Shown: positions 26,772-36,270, numbered from the stretch's first letter. The stretch: DNA of 64,000 bases from Paenibacillus nanensis (GCF_003583765.1 NZ_QXQA01000002.1:703452-767451); one strand, 5' to 3'. Made by a program: numbers and translations. Notes: generated by a model from the sequence alone, not told the origin.

Positions 26772-27188
26772 CTACATAATCCAAACAATAACATGAAATC
26801 GTTTCTGTTTGGCCCTTTCCAAAAAGAAAATAAGGTTGCGCGGAGGCTGCGGAAGACTTATCAGCGCCCCAATTACCGATTCCAGACAGCCATAAGGAAT
26901 ATGATTGGCCCCCAGCAAACTCCGAATCTCGGGGTCTTCGATCTCCTTCAAAAGCTTGTCCAGATCCTCCAACTGCTCCTCCGTCAGAAACCCGAGCACT
27001 TGTCCAGATTGCGTCAATTTGGCCTGTATTTCATCCTGGAGGGTGTCCCGCTCCTTCCTCAAACCCTCCAGCTTTCCGCTATCCGCCGACCGGTCGAACA
27101 GGCTTCTGGTCAACCGATTAAACTGCCGCAGTCCATCCTCCAACTCCTTCCGTACGGAAGGATCTACACCGTAGTACGTTTGTCTCAT
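26772..27188 (-). CDS. Island protein 8: small coiled-coil protein (138 aa)
   Basis: I do not recognise a family. Residues about 15-85 are strongly charged and helical (KLEGLRKERDTLQDEIQAKL, EEQLEDLDKLLKEIEDPEIR) and should form a coiled coil. The last 30 residues are more hydrophobic and basic and end in HVIVWIM. It starts with ATG ten bases after GGAGG and lies 18 bp after the nuclease-like gene. Its place between the nuclease-like gene and the last gene suggests an adaptor or inhibitor, which is a guess. Confidence 0.7.
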   Translation of the reverse strand: MRQTYYGVDPSVRKELEDGLRQFNRLTRSLFDRSADSGKLEGLRKERDTLQDEIQAKLTQSGQVLGFLTEEQLEDLDKLLKEIEDPEIRSLLGANHIPYGCLESVIGALISLPQPPRNLIFFLERAKQKRFHVIVWIM

Positions 27189-27206
27189 CGTATCCTATCC
27201 TCCATC

Positions 27207-28028
27207 CTACAGCTTAAGGCTGCTGAACAGTCCGTTGCTGATATCCATGGCTCGTACATCCGCAACATAGAGATGACTCCCCTTCTCCGATAATTGTTTC
27301 TCAAACTCCGCGCGCACATCCGGAGCAATATCGAGATAATCACGGGTAACGACGACCAGCGAATTCTGCTCATGTCCCTCCACTTGCTCGAGCATATGGC
27401 CCATCTGATTCCGTATATATTCGGCAGAGCCGCATTTGGCCTCGATATACAGATCTTCCCCTTTACCGACTGTCAGATCCCCAATCCGCATCTCCTCAAG
27501 CGCGCCCCGCAGAACCACATCCGGTTTGGTCTCGCCATATTCGGTCTCCACTGTCATTTGCTTCGACTCGGTCAGCTCGAACCGATCGCCTAACGAATCT
27601 TTGATTTCGTTCTCAAAGACCGTCCCTTTATACCGTTCAAGCGTATCCGCGGCTCGTTGATAAGCAAGATCGGAGCCGGGATCCCGAAGAATCTCTTCAT
27701 TTTTCGAGAGCACGGTATCCATATTCGGGTAGGATTCGCGCAGCTCGCGAATATAAGCCGGGTCGCCGAATTCCTGAGTCTGTTCCCGAAGCCCGATATC
27801 GTCCGACATATAAGCCGCTTCTTTGACTTCCCGGTTCTGCTCCTCCATCAGCCTGCTTTGATCTTGGAGTTCTAAACCTTGACCGGACTCGGTGTTCGGT
27901 ATCTCGCGGCCTCCGATTTCCGTATCGACGAATTCTAGATTCTTCACCTCGCCTGCTTGCTTGACCGCCTCCGTATTCTCCGTCATTTTCTTAACTGTCT
28001 CAAACGCCAAAGATAGATCAGACAGCAT
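27207..28028 (-). CDS. Island protein 7: PD-(D/E)XK nuclease-like protein
   Basis: The C-terminal half has the ordered signature of this fold. A helix carries E139 (RYKGTVFENEI), a strand carries P169-D170 (KPDVVLRG), the next strand carries E196-x-K198 (LYIEAKCG), and a helix with Gln follows (MGHMLEQVEG). These would bind Mg2+ and cut DNA. The first 120 residues are charged, helical and probably regulatory. The start is ATG 28028, six bases after GGAGG, and overlaps the HerA-type gene by 11 bp. Tight coupling to a HerA-type ATPase recalls HerA-nuclease pairs such as HerA-NurA, although the sequence is not recognisably NurA. Confidence 0.75.
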   Translation of the reverse strand: MLSDLSLAFETVKKMTENTEAVKQAGEVKNLEFVDTEIGGREIPNTESGQGLELQDQSRLMEEQNREVKEAAYMSDDIGLREQTQEFGDPAYIRELRESYPNMDTVLSKNEEILRDPGSDLAYQRAADTLERYKGTVFENEIKDSLGDRFELTESKQMTVETEYGETKPDVVLRGALEEMRIGDLTVGKGEDLYIEAKCGSAEYIRNQMGHMLEQVEGHEQNSLVVVTRDYLDIAPDVRAEFEKQLSEKGSHLYVADVRAMDISNGLFSSLKL

Positions 28029-30828
28029 GCTCACCCTCCAATCTGCGCCGGTTCAATTCCAGCAGCGTGTATTCCTTCTCGTTCTCGTCATATTGTTTCG
28101 TCAGCAATTCCAGGACACATTCTATATAACGCTCGAACCGGATTCTTTTATTGATCTGCAGTCCCAACCGCGAATCCGTCCTCACCATATAAAACAGTGC
28201 TTCCCGCAGGAAGGAACGAATAAAGTCGTCCGCCATAGCGCTCAGATCGAAGCCGTACTCCGACGCCTGACTTACGATTTTTTCCTTCACCGCCGCATAA
28301 TTTCCCGGAAGATTCCGGAGTTCCTCTCTTAACAGCACCCGATAGAATTCGCCGGCCAGCTTCTTCAGCTCGCCATATGCGTCCATATTCTGCATAATGA
28401 TTTCAGTAAGCGGATGTTGCGGACGAATGCGATGAAGCAGCAGATTATATGCCCGGCTTCCCTCGGCCAGCTCCCGGTCCGGTACGAAGGCAATGCCTTG
28501 TTTGCCGTGGAGAATCTGGAGATGCGCCGGTCCGCTCATCCCGTCGGAATAGATGAGTGCAGCCCCGTTCTGCAGCCGGCTGATAAAGGAAACCTTCTCA
28601 TCGGGCATCCCAAGCGAATTAGCCACATATTCGCAATCGTCCCTCGAAACGATCCGGTGGATAATCTTCGTATTCGTATTCTTCAATACATCTGGCGATA
28701 GTTTAGTAGGAACTTGGTCGACAACAATCATACCTTCCCCATAAGCTCTGATCTCCGATAGAATATGACTGAGGCTCTCGACAGCCTTGCCCTTAATGTT
28801 CACCGTCTCCGGATTGCCTTGCTGCTGCACATTCGCGAATATGCGATGCGCCTCCTCAAGCACGAGCAGATGCTTCAGATCGCCTGTGAAATTAACAGTT
28901 TTCGCTTTTAAGTACTCATAGATAAATACCGAAATTAGGCCGATGACAAGTGACTTCTCATCATCATCCGCAACGGCGTCCAGCTCCAGAACAGTCGGGC
29001 AGGCGAGTAGTTCTTCCATATTCAGCACTTCCACCGTGTTGAGCATCGCCCCTTTACCACCTGTCATCAAGCTCTTCATCCGAGTAAGCAACGCGGCCCG
29101 AATATTTTGCATCTGCTCCTGGGCGTACCCAAGCTCACGGGTATACTGGTCGATCTCATGATACAAGTCCTCAATTGTCGGAAAATACTTATGATAGTGG
29201 CCCTCATGACTCTGATAGATGTTACGGGAAGTCGTAAGGCTCCAGCCCTTTTTCATATATACATTGGTGATGCACTGCTCCAAAATATTCGGCATGGAAG
29301 CATACATCGTAAAGGCTGCATTGAAAATAACCTTTAAATTGTCGATATGCTGCTGAATGTTCACGCTCGGCTCGAAGTAGAACGGATTAAGACGCAAAGG
29401 GGACACAGCTTCTTGACCAAGCGTGTAGACCCTCAGATTTGGGAAAGCCGCTTTGAGGCTCCGATATTCCTTCTTCGCGGGCTCGATTATGAGAAACGGC
29501 ACCTTAACTTCCCGAAGCAGATTAAAAATCGTATTTGTCTTCCCGCTCCCCGTAATCCCGGCAACAAGCATGTGCTTGACCAGTTGATTAGGGTCGAGTC
29601 TGAAAATCGCATCCGTTCGCTGTTCGCCGTCATATAGATGACCAAGCGGTATTCCTTCCCAGCCAAGCGGGTTCTGGCTGAAACGCGGAGCGCGAGAGAA
29701 TTCATAACCGTTGAAGTCCTCTTTCGGGAGCTCGAGAAGCCGGCTTAGCTCTTCGGTCGTGACGAACGAATATTCCCGGAATCGCTCTTGGAAGATGTCG
29801 AGCGCCACTGCCGCCTGATCCCGCTCGAACCATTCGGTTGGACAGGCCGGTTCGCCTAGGACGAATAGTTGGTACGGTTCGATAGCGCCTCGATTATAGC
29901 CAGATCGGTATATCTCGCCCGCATCCGTAAGATCGATTCGGTTATTTGCATAGATCGAGACAACGGTCCGCCACAAGCCTGAGGTAATGGCCTCCCTCAA
30001 CCGTTCGATATGCTGCTCCAGCAGCCGGTCAAGCTCTGTCGACCGACTGTCCGTTACTTCAAGATTCGTCGTCTTGGTTTCGGTCACTCCTGTACTGTCC
30101 GAAGTTGACTGCGTGCTTCCTTCGCTCCATGTTTCGCCCGAGTTGACAAGGACGAGACTGCCTCCGTTATTCCCCCCGTCCGTCGAGGTCTCCCCTTGAC
30201 TGGTGGAATAAGTTTCGGAAGTTGCCCTGCTCTCCGAGCGACCGACCTTCAGCTGAGCCGAATAATCGGTCCTAAGCTCCATTGCTTGCTTTAGCTGCTG
30301 GTGTACGACCAGACGATGTACAGGCTTCGCCGCCACCTCCAGCATAATGTCCTTCCCTGCCATCCAGCGAAGCAAAGGAACGAGATGGGCATATACATCC
30401 GTCTCAGATCTTGCAGGAATCCCCGTAATCAAACCGTGCTGGGAGTAGACCTCTCTTCCCTCTTGGAGCTCGGCCTCAATCAGCTCCGCTCCTTGAAAAT
30501 AGGAACGAAACCTTCCGGAGAGCGACCGATTTCCCTTCGGCTTGGAACCGATATAGAAGCTGATTGTATTCCCTTCGCTGCTGCTTACGATCCGCAGCAG
30601 TACCGGTGATGCCGCATCCGCAAGCGAGGCCAAAAACTGACTTACGCAACGGTTGACATGAGCGTGCAGCGGTTCAGTCTCACTCTCTTCCGCAACGGAT
30701 ATTTTTTTGATCTGGAAGAAGCGATAGTCGTTGCCCGCTCTTCCCGTCGATTTCAGCCTCGCCTCCTCCGGAGCGGAGTGAAGGCGCTGCAATCTTTGAA
30801 TTTCTGTTAAAGCATCGGCCAATGCCAA
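28018..30828 (-). CDS. Island protein 6: HerA/DUF87-type ATPase (936 aa)
   Basis: This is a probable hexameric DNA translocase. Walker A is GITGSGKT with K430. Walker B is HLLVLEEAHR with E658/E659. A sensor-like VVDQVPTKLSP and an arginine-containing HRIVSRDDCEYVAN follow, as in HerA/DUF87 ATPases. Before the ATPase core there is about 200 residues of unknown N-terminal domain and then a Ser/Thr/Gly-rich low-complexity linker (about 205-265). About 150 helical residues follow the core. The start is TTG at 30828, or TTG at 30822, which is better spaced from AGAAGGG. Such ATPases load nucleases or pump DNA, and the downstream nuclease-like gene overlaps this one. Confidence 0.85.
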   Translation of the reverse strand: MALADALTEIQRLQRLHSAPEEARLKSTGRAGNDYRFFQIKKISVAEESETEPLHAHVNRCVSQFLASLADAASPVLLRIVSSSEGNTISFYIGSKPKGNRSLSGRFRSYFQGAELIEAELQEGREVYSQHGLITGIPARSETDVYAHLVPLLRWMAGKDIMLEVAAKPVHRLVVHQQLKQAMELRTDYSAQLKVGRSESRATSETYSTSQGETSTDGGNNGGSLVLVNSGETWSEGSTQSTSDSTGVTETKTTNLEVTDSRSTELDRLLEQHIERLREAITSGLWRTVVSIYANNRIDLTDAGEIYRSGYNRGAIEPYQLFVLGEPACPTEWFERDQAAVALDIFQERFREYSFVTTEELSRLLELPKEDFNGYEFSRAPRFSQNPLGWEGIPLGHLYDGEQRTDAIFRLDPNQLVKHMLVAGITGSGKTNTIFNLLREVKVPFLIIEPAKKEYRSLKAAFPNLRVYTLGQEAVSPLRLNPFYFEPSVNIQQHIDNLKVIFNAAFTMYASMPNILEQCITNVYMKKGWSLTTSRNIYQSHEGHYHKYFPTIEDLYHEIDQYTRELGYAQEQMQNIRAALLTRMKSLMTGGKGAMLNTVEVLNMEELLACPTVLELDAVADDDEKSLVIGLISVFIYEYLKAKTVNFTGDLKHLLVLEEAHRIFANVQQQGNPETVNIKGKAVESLSHILSEIRAYGEGMIVVDQVPTKLSPDVLKNTNTKIIHRIVSRDDCEYVANSLGMPDEKVSFISRLQNGAALIYSDGMSGPAHLQILHGKQGIAFVPDRELAEGSRAYNLLLHRIRPQHPLTEIIMQNMDAYGELKKLAGEFYRVLLREELRNLPGNYAAVKEKIVSQASEYGFDLSAMADDFIRSFLREALFYMVRTDSRLGLQINKRIRFERYIECVLELLTKQYDENEKEYTLLELNRRRLEGEHAV

Positions 30829-30839
30829 CCCTTCTTCCG

Positions 30840-31550
30840 CTATAGAATCGGACCGCAGGCGTCCTCAATTTGTTGCAAATAGTGATCGAACAGTTTAACG
30901 ATATCCTTTCTTCGTCTCTCTATGACGGCCGCTAGCTTACTGTGGCTAATCCGCTGCTTAGCTTTTGCGGTTGCGGAAGCGGTTGCCGGGTCCGCCGTTA
31001 CTCGCGACGAGTGCCTCTGCTGTGTTCCTGAATTCAGGCGAACAGCCTTCCCAGTCAATGTGCCGACTATAGCGCCGCCTACAGTCCCTAATACGATGAG
31101 CGGAATACTCTTCGTGACTGCTGCGGCGATACCAATTCCGACCACCGCCCCAATTGGGGTCCCAATATTTAAGATTGGAGCAGAACGCTGAGGCCGGGGA
31201 GGCGACGGAATGCCGCTCGCGCCCGGTCTCTCTTCATATACAGTCTCCATGCTTTCGCTCTGATGAATCGCAAAGGCTGGAATGGCCAGCTTATGATGAA
31301 TGCTCTCGATGGCAGACAGAACCTCTCGCTTTCTCGACTCGTCCGCCAGACTAAATTCGGAATGCTTACGCAACTCGTCCAAGACATCTTCTTTGACCGC
31401 ATAGGCATAATTCGATAAACGTCCGGCCTCAAGCCCGCAAATCGATTCGATTGTTGCCCAATCGTTCACGTTGCTGCAGTCTCTAATAAGCCGTTCGTAA
31501 ATTTTGTCCAAGTACTCATGAATGGACTGCGCTTTGCTCTGAAAGTTCAT
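30840..31550 (-). CDS. Island protein 5: membrane-hairpin protein (236 aa)
   Basis: The N-terminal 110 residues are helical and charged. A Pro-rich linker precedes a Gly/Ala/Ile-rich hydrophobic stretch (about 130-172, containing GAVVGIGIAAAV and IVLGTVGGAIVGTLTG) that could form one long or two short membrane helices. A basic helical C-terminal tail of about 60 residues follows. I do not recognise a family. The start is ATG nine bases after AAGGAGGGG and overlaps the dynamin gene by 35 bp, so the two proteins are probably made together. Glycine-rich hydrophobic hairpins of this kind occur in pore-forming or membrane-docking partners. Confidence 0.75.
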   Translation of the reverse strand: MNFQSKAQSIHEYLDKIYERLIRDCSNVNDWATIESICGLEAGRLSNYAYAVKEDVLDELRKHSEFSLADESRKREVLSAIESIHHKLAIPAFAIHQSESMETVYEERPGASGIPSPPRPQRSAPILNIGTPIGAVVGIGIAAAVTKSIPLIVLGTVGGAIVGTLTGKAVRLNSGTQQRHSSRVTADPATASATAKAKQRISHSKLAAVIERRRKDIVKLFDHYLQQIEDACGPIL

Positions 31551-33651
31551 CGGTGCTGGCCCCTCCTTCCAGCAAGGTAGAAATTCTGGACTCGAACCGA
31601 TTGACTATTTCACGCACCTTGGAAATTAGTTGCATTTTTGTTCCGACTGCAGCCTCCTTCTCATCCTCGTTCTTATTCATTTCCTTTCGCAGATCGGCAA
31701 GAACATTCTGCTTAATTTTCACGACATTCGTAATGATCTTGCCAACCTCGCCGTTAATATCCTTGACGATCTGGTTGGCCATCTCCATAATCGGCGAGAC
31801 GATAGCGACCTGGCTCTGCTGCAGCTTGACATTCATCGAATCCGTCAAATCCGTAATGACGACGTCAAGCTCCTTCTTGAAGCGATGCAGGTCAAACTTC
31901 TCTTCGTAATCCTCGGCGCCGAACCATCCTTTGACCCAGTTCCAAAAGCCTTTGACCTTCACCTGGCTGGTCGAGGCGTTGCCGGCCTCTTCCACGCGCT
32001 GCTGACAATCCTTGGCCACCGAGACGAGAATGCTCGAAAATTCGCGTTCGATCTTGTTCATGGTCACTCCGACAAGATTCTCAACATTCAGGTTACCAAT
32101 TCGATTCATCTTGGAGCCCAGGTTTTTGAATTCCGCTTCTTCCATTCGCTCCGTTACGACGTCGAGCTGGACCTGAATATCCCCAATCAAACCGCTAATA
32201 ATATCCTTAACCATCAGGAAAGAGTGGCGAACAAGCTCCTTTACCTTCAGAACAAGGAACTCCTCCGCTTCAAGGAATAAGGATTGAACCGTCTCCTCCG
32301 CATTGCTTCGGTCGATTGACACCTTGGCCTTAGTCCACTTTTTGTACAGCTCGCGTTCGAAATCTTTCGTCACATCCACGAGCAGTCCGCTAACCTCGTC
32401 GGAAACTTCATCCTCTATCCCGCTTCCTTCAAGTCCGCCTACGATTCTCCTCTTTACCAAACCGTTAATCTGCTCCAATGTCTGAACCTTCAGATCCTCG
32501 ATTTCTTCCTTCAACATGTCGATTTTTCCGATGTAAACGGACTTGTCCTCCTGCAAGGTTGACTGAATTTCCTTGACCTCGAACCTCAGCTTGTTCACAC
32601 TGTCCGACAATATCGATCGGATGCTGGAAATGACATCCGTAATGAGGTATTTGTTCTTGCTTTGCAGATACTCCCCGAGCGACAACTCAAGCTGTCTAAT
32701 CTGACTGAATTGAATAATATTCGGAGCATGCTCTTCACTAAGCAATCTCCCGCTGATCGGGAACTCCGGCTCGAGCGGATCCGGAATCTTGATTTTGCGG
32801 TCCCTTTGAATCTCCGTAATCGGGAGATCGCCGGAATACAGCTGCTTCCCGCGCATACCGTAGTATGCTGACACCTCATGAATGTTGGGATTGCGAATAA
32901 TGCCGCGCAGAACGCCTTCCAGCTCCTCGCGAGCTTTGGCAATGTCCGACGGGTCGAACATATCGATTTTGTTGATGACAAAGAAGATGTGACGGCCGTC
33001 CTCTTCGAGACTGGACGTTTTCGCAGATTGAACGTAATTGCGAATTTTGCTAGTAAAATGTTCCTCACCCACACTGTCAGGGTCGATCATAAAGATAACC
33101 GCATTGACCTGTGGAATGATATTATTGGTGATCGCCTCGTGCTTCTCATGACGAGAGAACAAGCCCGGCGTATCGATAATCTCTACATTATCTCTGCAGA
33201 TATCGAGCGGACAATAGACGACGACCTGCCGAATTCTCTCTTCATTCGTCTCGTCGCGAACAGTTGTTATCCTCTTCAGCATCTCCTTACAGGAATGATA
33301 ATTAAGCGGTTGTCCCTCTTCATCCGTCTCCACCACGTCAATTTTCGGACTATGAATATAGCTAATCTCAATGCGGATTTGCTCAGAGTAGCTTATTTTG
33401 GTGATAACCGATGTCTCTGCCCGGATATCCATACTGAGCAGGTCCTTGCCGATAATGGAGTTGATAAAAGTCGATTTGCCCGCGCTGAAGGGAGCGACGA
33501 GAGCGATTTTGAAATCGCCTTTTTCAAGCCGAACCGCCTCGTCTTGCAGCGTCGAGTTCGTCAAGAGCTGCTGATCGACCGAATCCGCATTTTTCAGTTC
33601 ATCGATAAATGAGAGCAAATATTTCTTCGTCTCCGCATATCTTTCTAGCAT
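31516..33651 (-). CDS. Island protein 4: full-length dynamin-like GTPase (711 aa)
   Basis: All G motifs are intact: G1 PFSAGKST (54-61, K59), the G2 Thr in AETSVIT (about 80-84), G3 DTPG (160-163) and G4 NKID (227-230). The remaining 430 residues are long amphipathic helices, as in the bundle and stalk of bacterial dynamin-like proteins. A Trp-rich segment FWNWVKGWFG near residue 580 could be the membrane-inserting paddle. Such proteins bind and remodel membranes. In this operon it comes with a second active-looking GTPase and a degenerate one, suggesting a hetero-oligomeric dynamin. No classical membrane helix is present. The start is ATG ten bases after GGGAG, 7 bp from the previous stop. 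Confidence 0.9.
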   Translation of the reverse strand: MLERYAETKKYLLSFIDELKNADSVDQQLLTNSTLQDEAVRLEKGDFKIALVAPFSAGKSTFINSIIGKDLLSMDIRAETSVITKISYSEQIRIEISYIHSPKIDVVETDEEGQPLNYHSCKEMLKRITTVRDETNEERIRQVVVYCPLDICRDNVEIIDTPGLFSRHEKHEAITNNIIPQVNAVIFMIDPDSVGEEHFTSKIRNYVQSAKTSSLEEDGRHIFFVINKIDMFDPSDIAKAREELEGVLRGIIRNPNIHEVSAYYGMRGKQLYSGDLPITEIQRDRKIKIPDPLEPEFPISGRLLSEEHAPNIIQFSQIRQLELSLGEYLQSKNKYLITDVISSIRSILSDSVNKLRFEVKEIQSTLQEDKSVYIGKIDMLKEEIEDLKVQTLEQINGLVKRRIVGGLEGSGIEDEVSDEVSGLLVDVTKDFERELYKKWTKAKVSIDRSNAEETVQSLFLEAEEFLVLKVKELVRHSFLMVKDIISGLIGDIQVQLDVVTERMEEAEFKNLGSKMNRIGNLNVENLVGVTMNKIEREFSSILVSVAKDCQQRVEEAGNASTSQVKVKGFWNWVKGWFGAEDYEEKFDLHRFKKELDVVITDLTDSMNVKLQQSQVAIVSPIMEMANQIVKDINGEVGKIITNVVKIKQNVLADLRKEMNKNEDEKEAAVGTKMQLISKVREIVNRFESRISTLLEGGASTDELSEQSAVHS

Positions 33652-33658
33652 TTGTTAA

Positions 33659-34795
33659 TCACTCCCACGTATGTAATAAGTCATCGAACCCGGAGGAGGC
33701 GTGCAGCAGCTCCGGCAGGGTTAGAGGAACTTCCGGCTTGGCGATCGGAAAAGCGAGAGAATCAATCAGAACGATCTCCGGGTTTCGGATGACGTCCTGG
33801 ACCGTGATCTCTCCGGATTGAAGCCGGTCCCATTCCTCGTAATAATAGGCAGATACAAAAAAGACAGCTTCGCTCGTATACTCCCTTACGACCCTCGTCA
33901 GCTCCGACCTTAGAGCTTGCGGTTCCAAGCCATAGTACATGAATCGGTCGAACTGATTCACTACGAATACCTTCTCTAGTTCGGGATAGAGCGAGCAGAT
34001 CTTCTCAAGATAGGACGGTTTCAGAATCGCGCCGGGGTCGATCACAACCACCATCCCGTCATAATAAGCCCGAACATCTTCGGGATCGGGCGTCCCCTCT
34101 GCTCCCGCGTCTGTAAAGCGAACGGCATTGGAGGCGGCACGGGAAGACTGCAGCATGCGAGTAACTGTACTGGCTCCTGCGCCACGCGATCCGATAACCA
34201 GCCAATTTTTGCGCGTAACGTCGATTCCGGAATCATGAATGCCGAATGAAACCTGCTCCAGTCTCTCTGCCAATCGATCCATACCGCTCAGCTCCGGCAA
34301 CAGTTCCATGTGCTGCGGGCTGATTCTTCGTCCGGATAGGAGGCCTTCCGGTGCCGAGATGAGAAACTCCCTATTCTGCTGTACTTCGTACAAAGAGAGA
34401 TCTCCGTGAGAATAGCTATGATATACAGCCGCATAGAACGACGATACCGCGAAGACAACCGGATCAGGAATGTATGACCGGACCGATTCATTAAGCTCCA
34501 GCCTTACCTTGACAAGCTCCTGCGCGTCGAGTTGATCGCATGCGTCAATAGCGAAGAAAATCGTCTTCGCATTTCTTCGCACATTCAATATTTCGGCGAT
34601 GGCTTCTAAGAAGAACCGGTTGCCGATCTGGCTAGGAACAAGTAAAAAACAAACGATATCATAACTCGGAAGAGAGGTAATGTCGCATTCCTTCTCAAGC
34701 ACGACCGACTTGAAGCGAAGCTTGGACCTAAGCGTGTTCAGCGACTCCCGCTGCCGCTGGTTCTCGACGATCCAGACGGAGTTCGTCTGCAGCAT
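33659..34795 (-). CDS. Island protein 3: tandem degenerate dynamin-like G domains (378 aa)
   Basis: Two halves each resemble part of the G domains encoded next to it. In the first half (about 40-155) PSQIGNRFF, FAIDACDQLD and FAVSSFYAAVY line up with PSHIGESHF, VLSKLDMFSDD and FVSGYFALYG of island protein 2, but no P-loop is present. In the second half (about 195-350) the P-loop is GSRGAGAST (202-210), with Ala208 where the catalytic Lys should be. VVNQFD (280-283) replaces NKxD. GTP hydrolysis is therefore unlikely. It probably acts as a scaffold or regulator of the active dynamins on either side. Its start (ATG after GGGAGG) overlaps the previous gene by 68 bp. Confidence 0.75.
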   Translation of the reverse strand: MLQTNSVWIVENQRQRESLNTLRSKLRFKSVVLEKECDITSLPSYDIVCFLLVPSQIGNRFFLEAIAEILNVRRNAKTIFFAIDACDQLDAQELVKVRLELNESVRSYIPDPVVFAVSSFYAAVYHSYSHGDLSLYEVQQNREFLISAPEGLLSGRRISPQHMELLPELSGMDRLAERLEQVSFGIHDSGIDVTRKNWLVIGSRGAGASTVTRMLQSSRAASNAVRFTDAGAEGTPDPEDVRAYYDGMVVVIDPGAILKPSYLEKICSLYPELEKVFVVNQFDRFMYYGLEPQALRSELTRVVREYTSEAVFFVSAYYYEEWDRLQSGEITVQDVIRNPEIVLIDSLAFPIAKPEVPLTLPELLHASSGFDDLLHTWE

Positions 34796-36269
34796 GATTC
34801 ATCCTCCCTCTTGCCAGTATGAATGTCTCAAGCTGTTCAATCTGGCTGAACCCGATCAACGCCTGACAATGATGCATCTCTAGCGATCGCCCTGCGTAAA
34901 TGTCGTCTCCCTCGAGCGCAAAGATCTCCTTCTTTCGGCGGACCTGGTCCAGTTCGATCTTGTCATCGCGAAGAAGCTTGCCATAAAGCGCAAAGTAACC
35001 GGAGACGAAAAACACTTGATCCATCTTATAGTCCGGATCGATCTGTTTGAGCACAATTTCCATTTCATTCATGATTAACTCGTAATCATCGCTAAACATA
35101 TCCAGCTTTGACAGCACGTAGCCATATCTTTTATTACGGCCCCGAATAAACTGAAGGAACTCTTCCATCTGCTTTGTGAAATGAGACTCTCCGATATGGC
35201 TCGGACTCTTAAGAAACAGAACAAGATCGCTCATGTCCAACGCTTCGTTCGCTTTCTGATTATGATCCGCATGCCTTGAATTCAAGCCGGGCGCATCGAT
35301 AACCGTAAGTCCGCGAAATGCCTCGGAACGGTGATGAATTTGCACCTCTACAGGCGCCTCTTCGCTTCTTACTCCCGTAAACTCCTGCAGTTTCAGACTA
35401 AGCTCCATATATGTTTCAAACGACTGCATGACTATGCGGCCATCGTCGTATTTCACGAACAACCGATACGCGTCTGCGCTGACCACCTTCGTAATGATCG
35501 CCGTTTCTGCCCGAATATCCGCTTTAAGCAGCTGCTCGCCGAGCAGCCCGTTAATTAGAGTCGATTTGCCGTACGAGAACGGGCTGATGAACGTTACCTT
35601 GTAGTTGTCTTCATAAAGCTCGTATAGCATCTGCGTGTAGTCGTCCGCAGAGGCGTCAGACCGCTTCATGAGCTCGATCACTTTGGCAGCCGTCGTAACT
35701 TCCTCGCATCCGAACTCGAAGCGGATCGCGCGGACCTCACCCCGTTCCACCAGCTTCATTGCGACGCATGTATGGCCCTTCTCGAGCAAATCTCTCGTAT
35801 AATGACGGATTCGAAGCAGAATCATTCTCTCGATGCGGGCATGGCTGACTCCATCAAGCTCATATTGCCTTACCAACCGATTAGTCAGGGCTGCTACAAG
35901 ATGGCGGCGCAGCTCCGGCAGCTTCGGCGCGTGCGTATCTGAATCAGGCGCCTGAACCTTCACCGAGCTTCCCGCCAGCTTATCCTCAAGCACTCGCTGC
36001 AAAGCCGGCTGCGGAGCATCGAGTTGAATGACATAGGGCTTTGGCCCGATCATGCGATGCGCAAACTCCTGCAACGTTTGGGCGTATGCCTCTAGCCGAG
36101 CCCTATCATTTTCGTCGTAGATATGGTAGATGGAGAACGGATACAGATCAATGGCTTGTTCCACTTGTCTCCCTACCTGAATATATCCTTCGTCATAATA
36201 GAAATAAGGGGGAATCGCCACATGCATGGATTCCGCTATAATCATAACTTGAAAGCCTGAAATCGACAT
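34728..36269 (-). CDS. Island protein 2: dynamin-like GTPase with unknown N-terminal domain (513 aa)
   Basis: The G domain occupies about 220-470: G1 PFSYGKST (230-237), G2 in AETAIIT, G3 DAPG (325-328) and G4 SKLD (387-390). The preceding 200 residues or so form a separate domain, which starts with a hydrophobic strand-like segment and which I do not recognise. Only about 45 residues follow the G domain, so the long stalk helices of classic dynamins are missing. A partner such as the 711-residue protein would have to supply them. The start is ATG 36269, six bases after GGGAGG and one base after the previous stop. A longer upstream frame lacks a ribosome site. Confidence 0.85.
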   Translation of the reverse strand: MSISGFQVMIIAESMHVAIPPYFYYDEGYIQVGRQVEQAIDLYPFSIYHIYDENDRARLEAYAQTLQEFAHRMIGPKPYVIQLDAPQPALQRVLEDKLAGSSVKVQAPDSDTHAPKLPELRRHLVAALTNRLVRQYELDGVSHARIERMILLRIRHYTRDLLEKGHTCVAMKLVERGEVRAIRFEFGCEEVTTAAKVIELMKRSDASADDYTQMLYELYEDNYKVTFISPFSYGKSTLINGLLGEQLLKADIRAETAIITKVVSADAYRLFVKYDDGRIVMQSFETYMELSLKLQEFTGVRSEEAPVEVQIHHRSEAFRGLTVIDAPGLNSRHADHNQKANEALDMSDLVLFLKSPSHIGESHFTKQMEEFLQFIRGRNKRYGYVLSKLDMFSDDYELIMNEMEIVLKQIDPDYKMDQVFFVSGYFALYGKLLRDDKIELDQVRRKKEIFALEGDDIYAGRSLEMHHCQALIGFSQIEQLETFILARGRMNHAADELRLDRREPAAAGVAEHA

Positions 36270-36270
36270 A

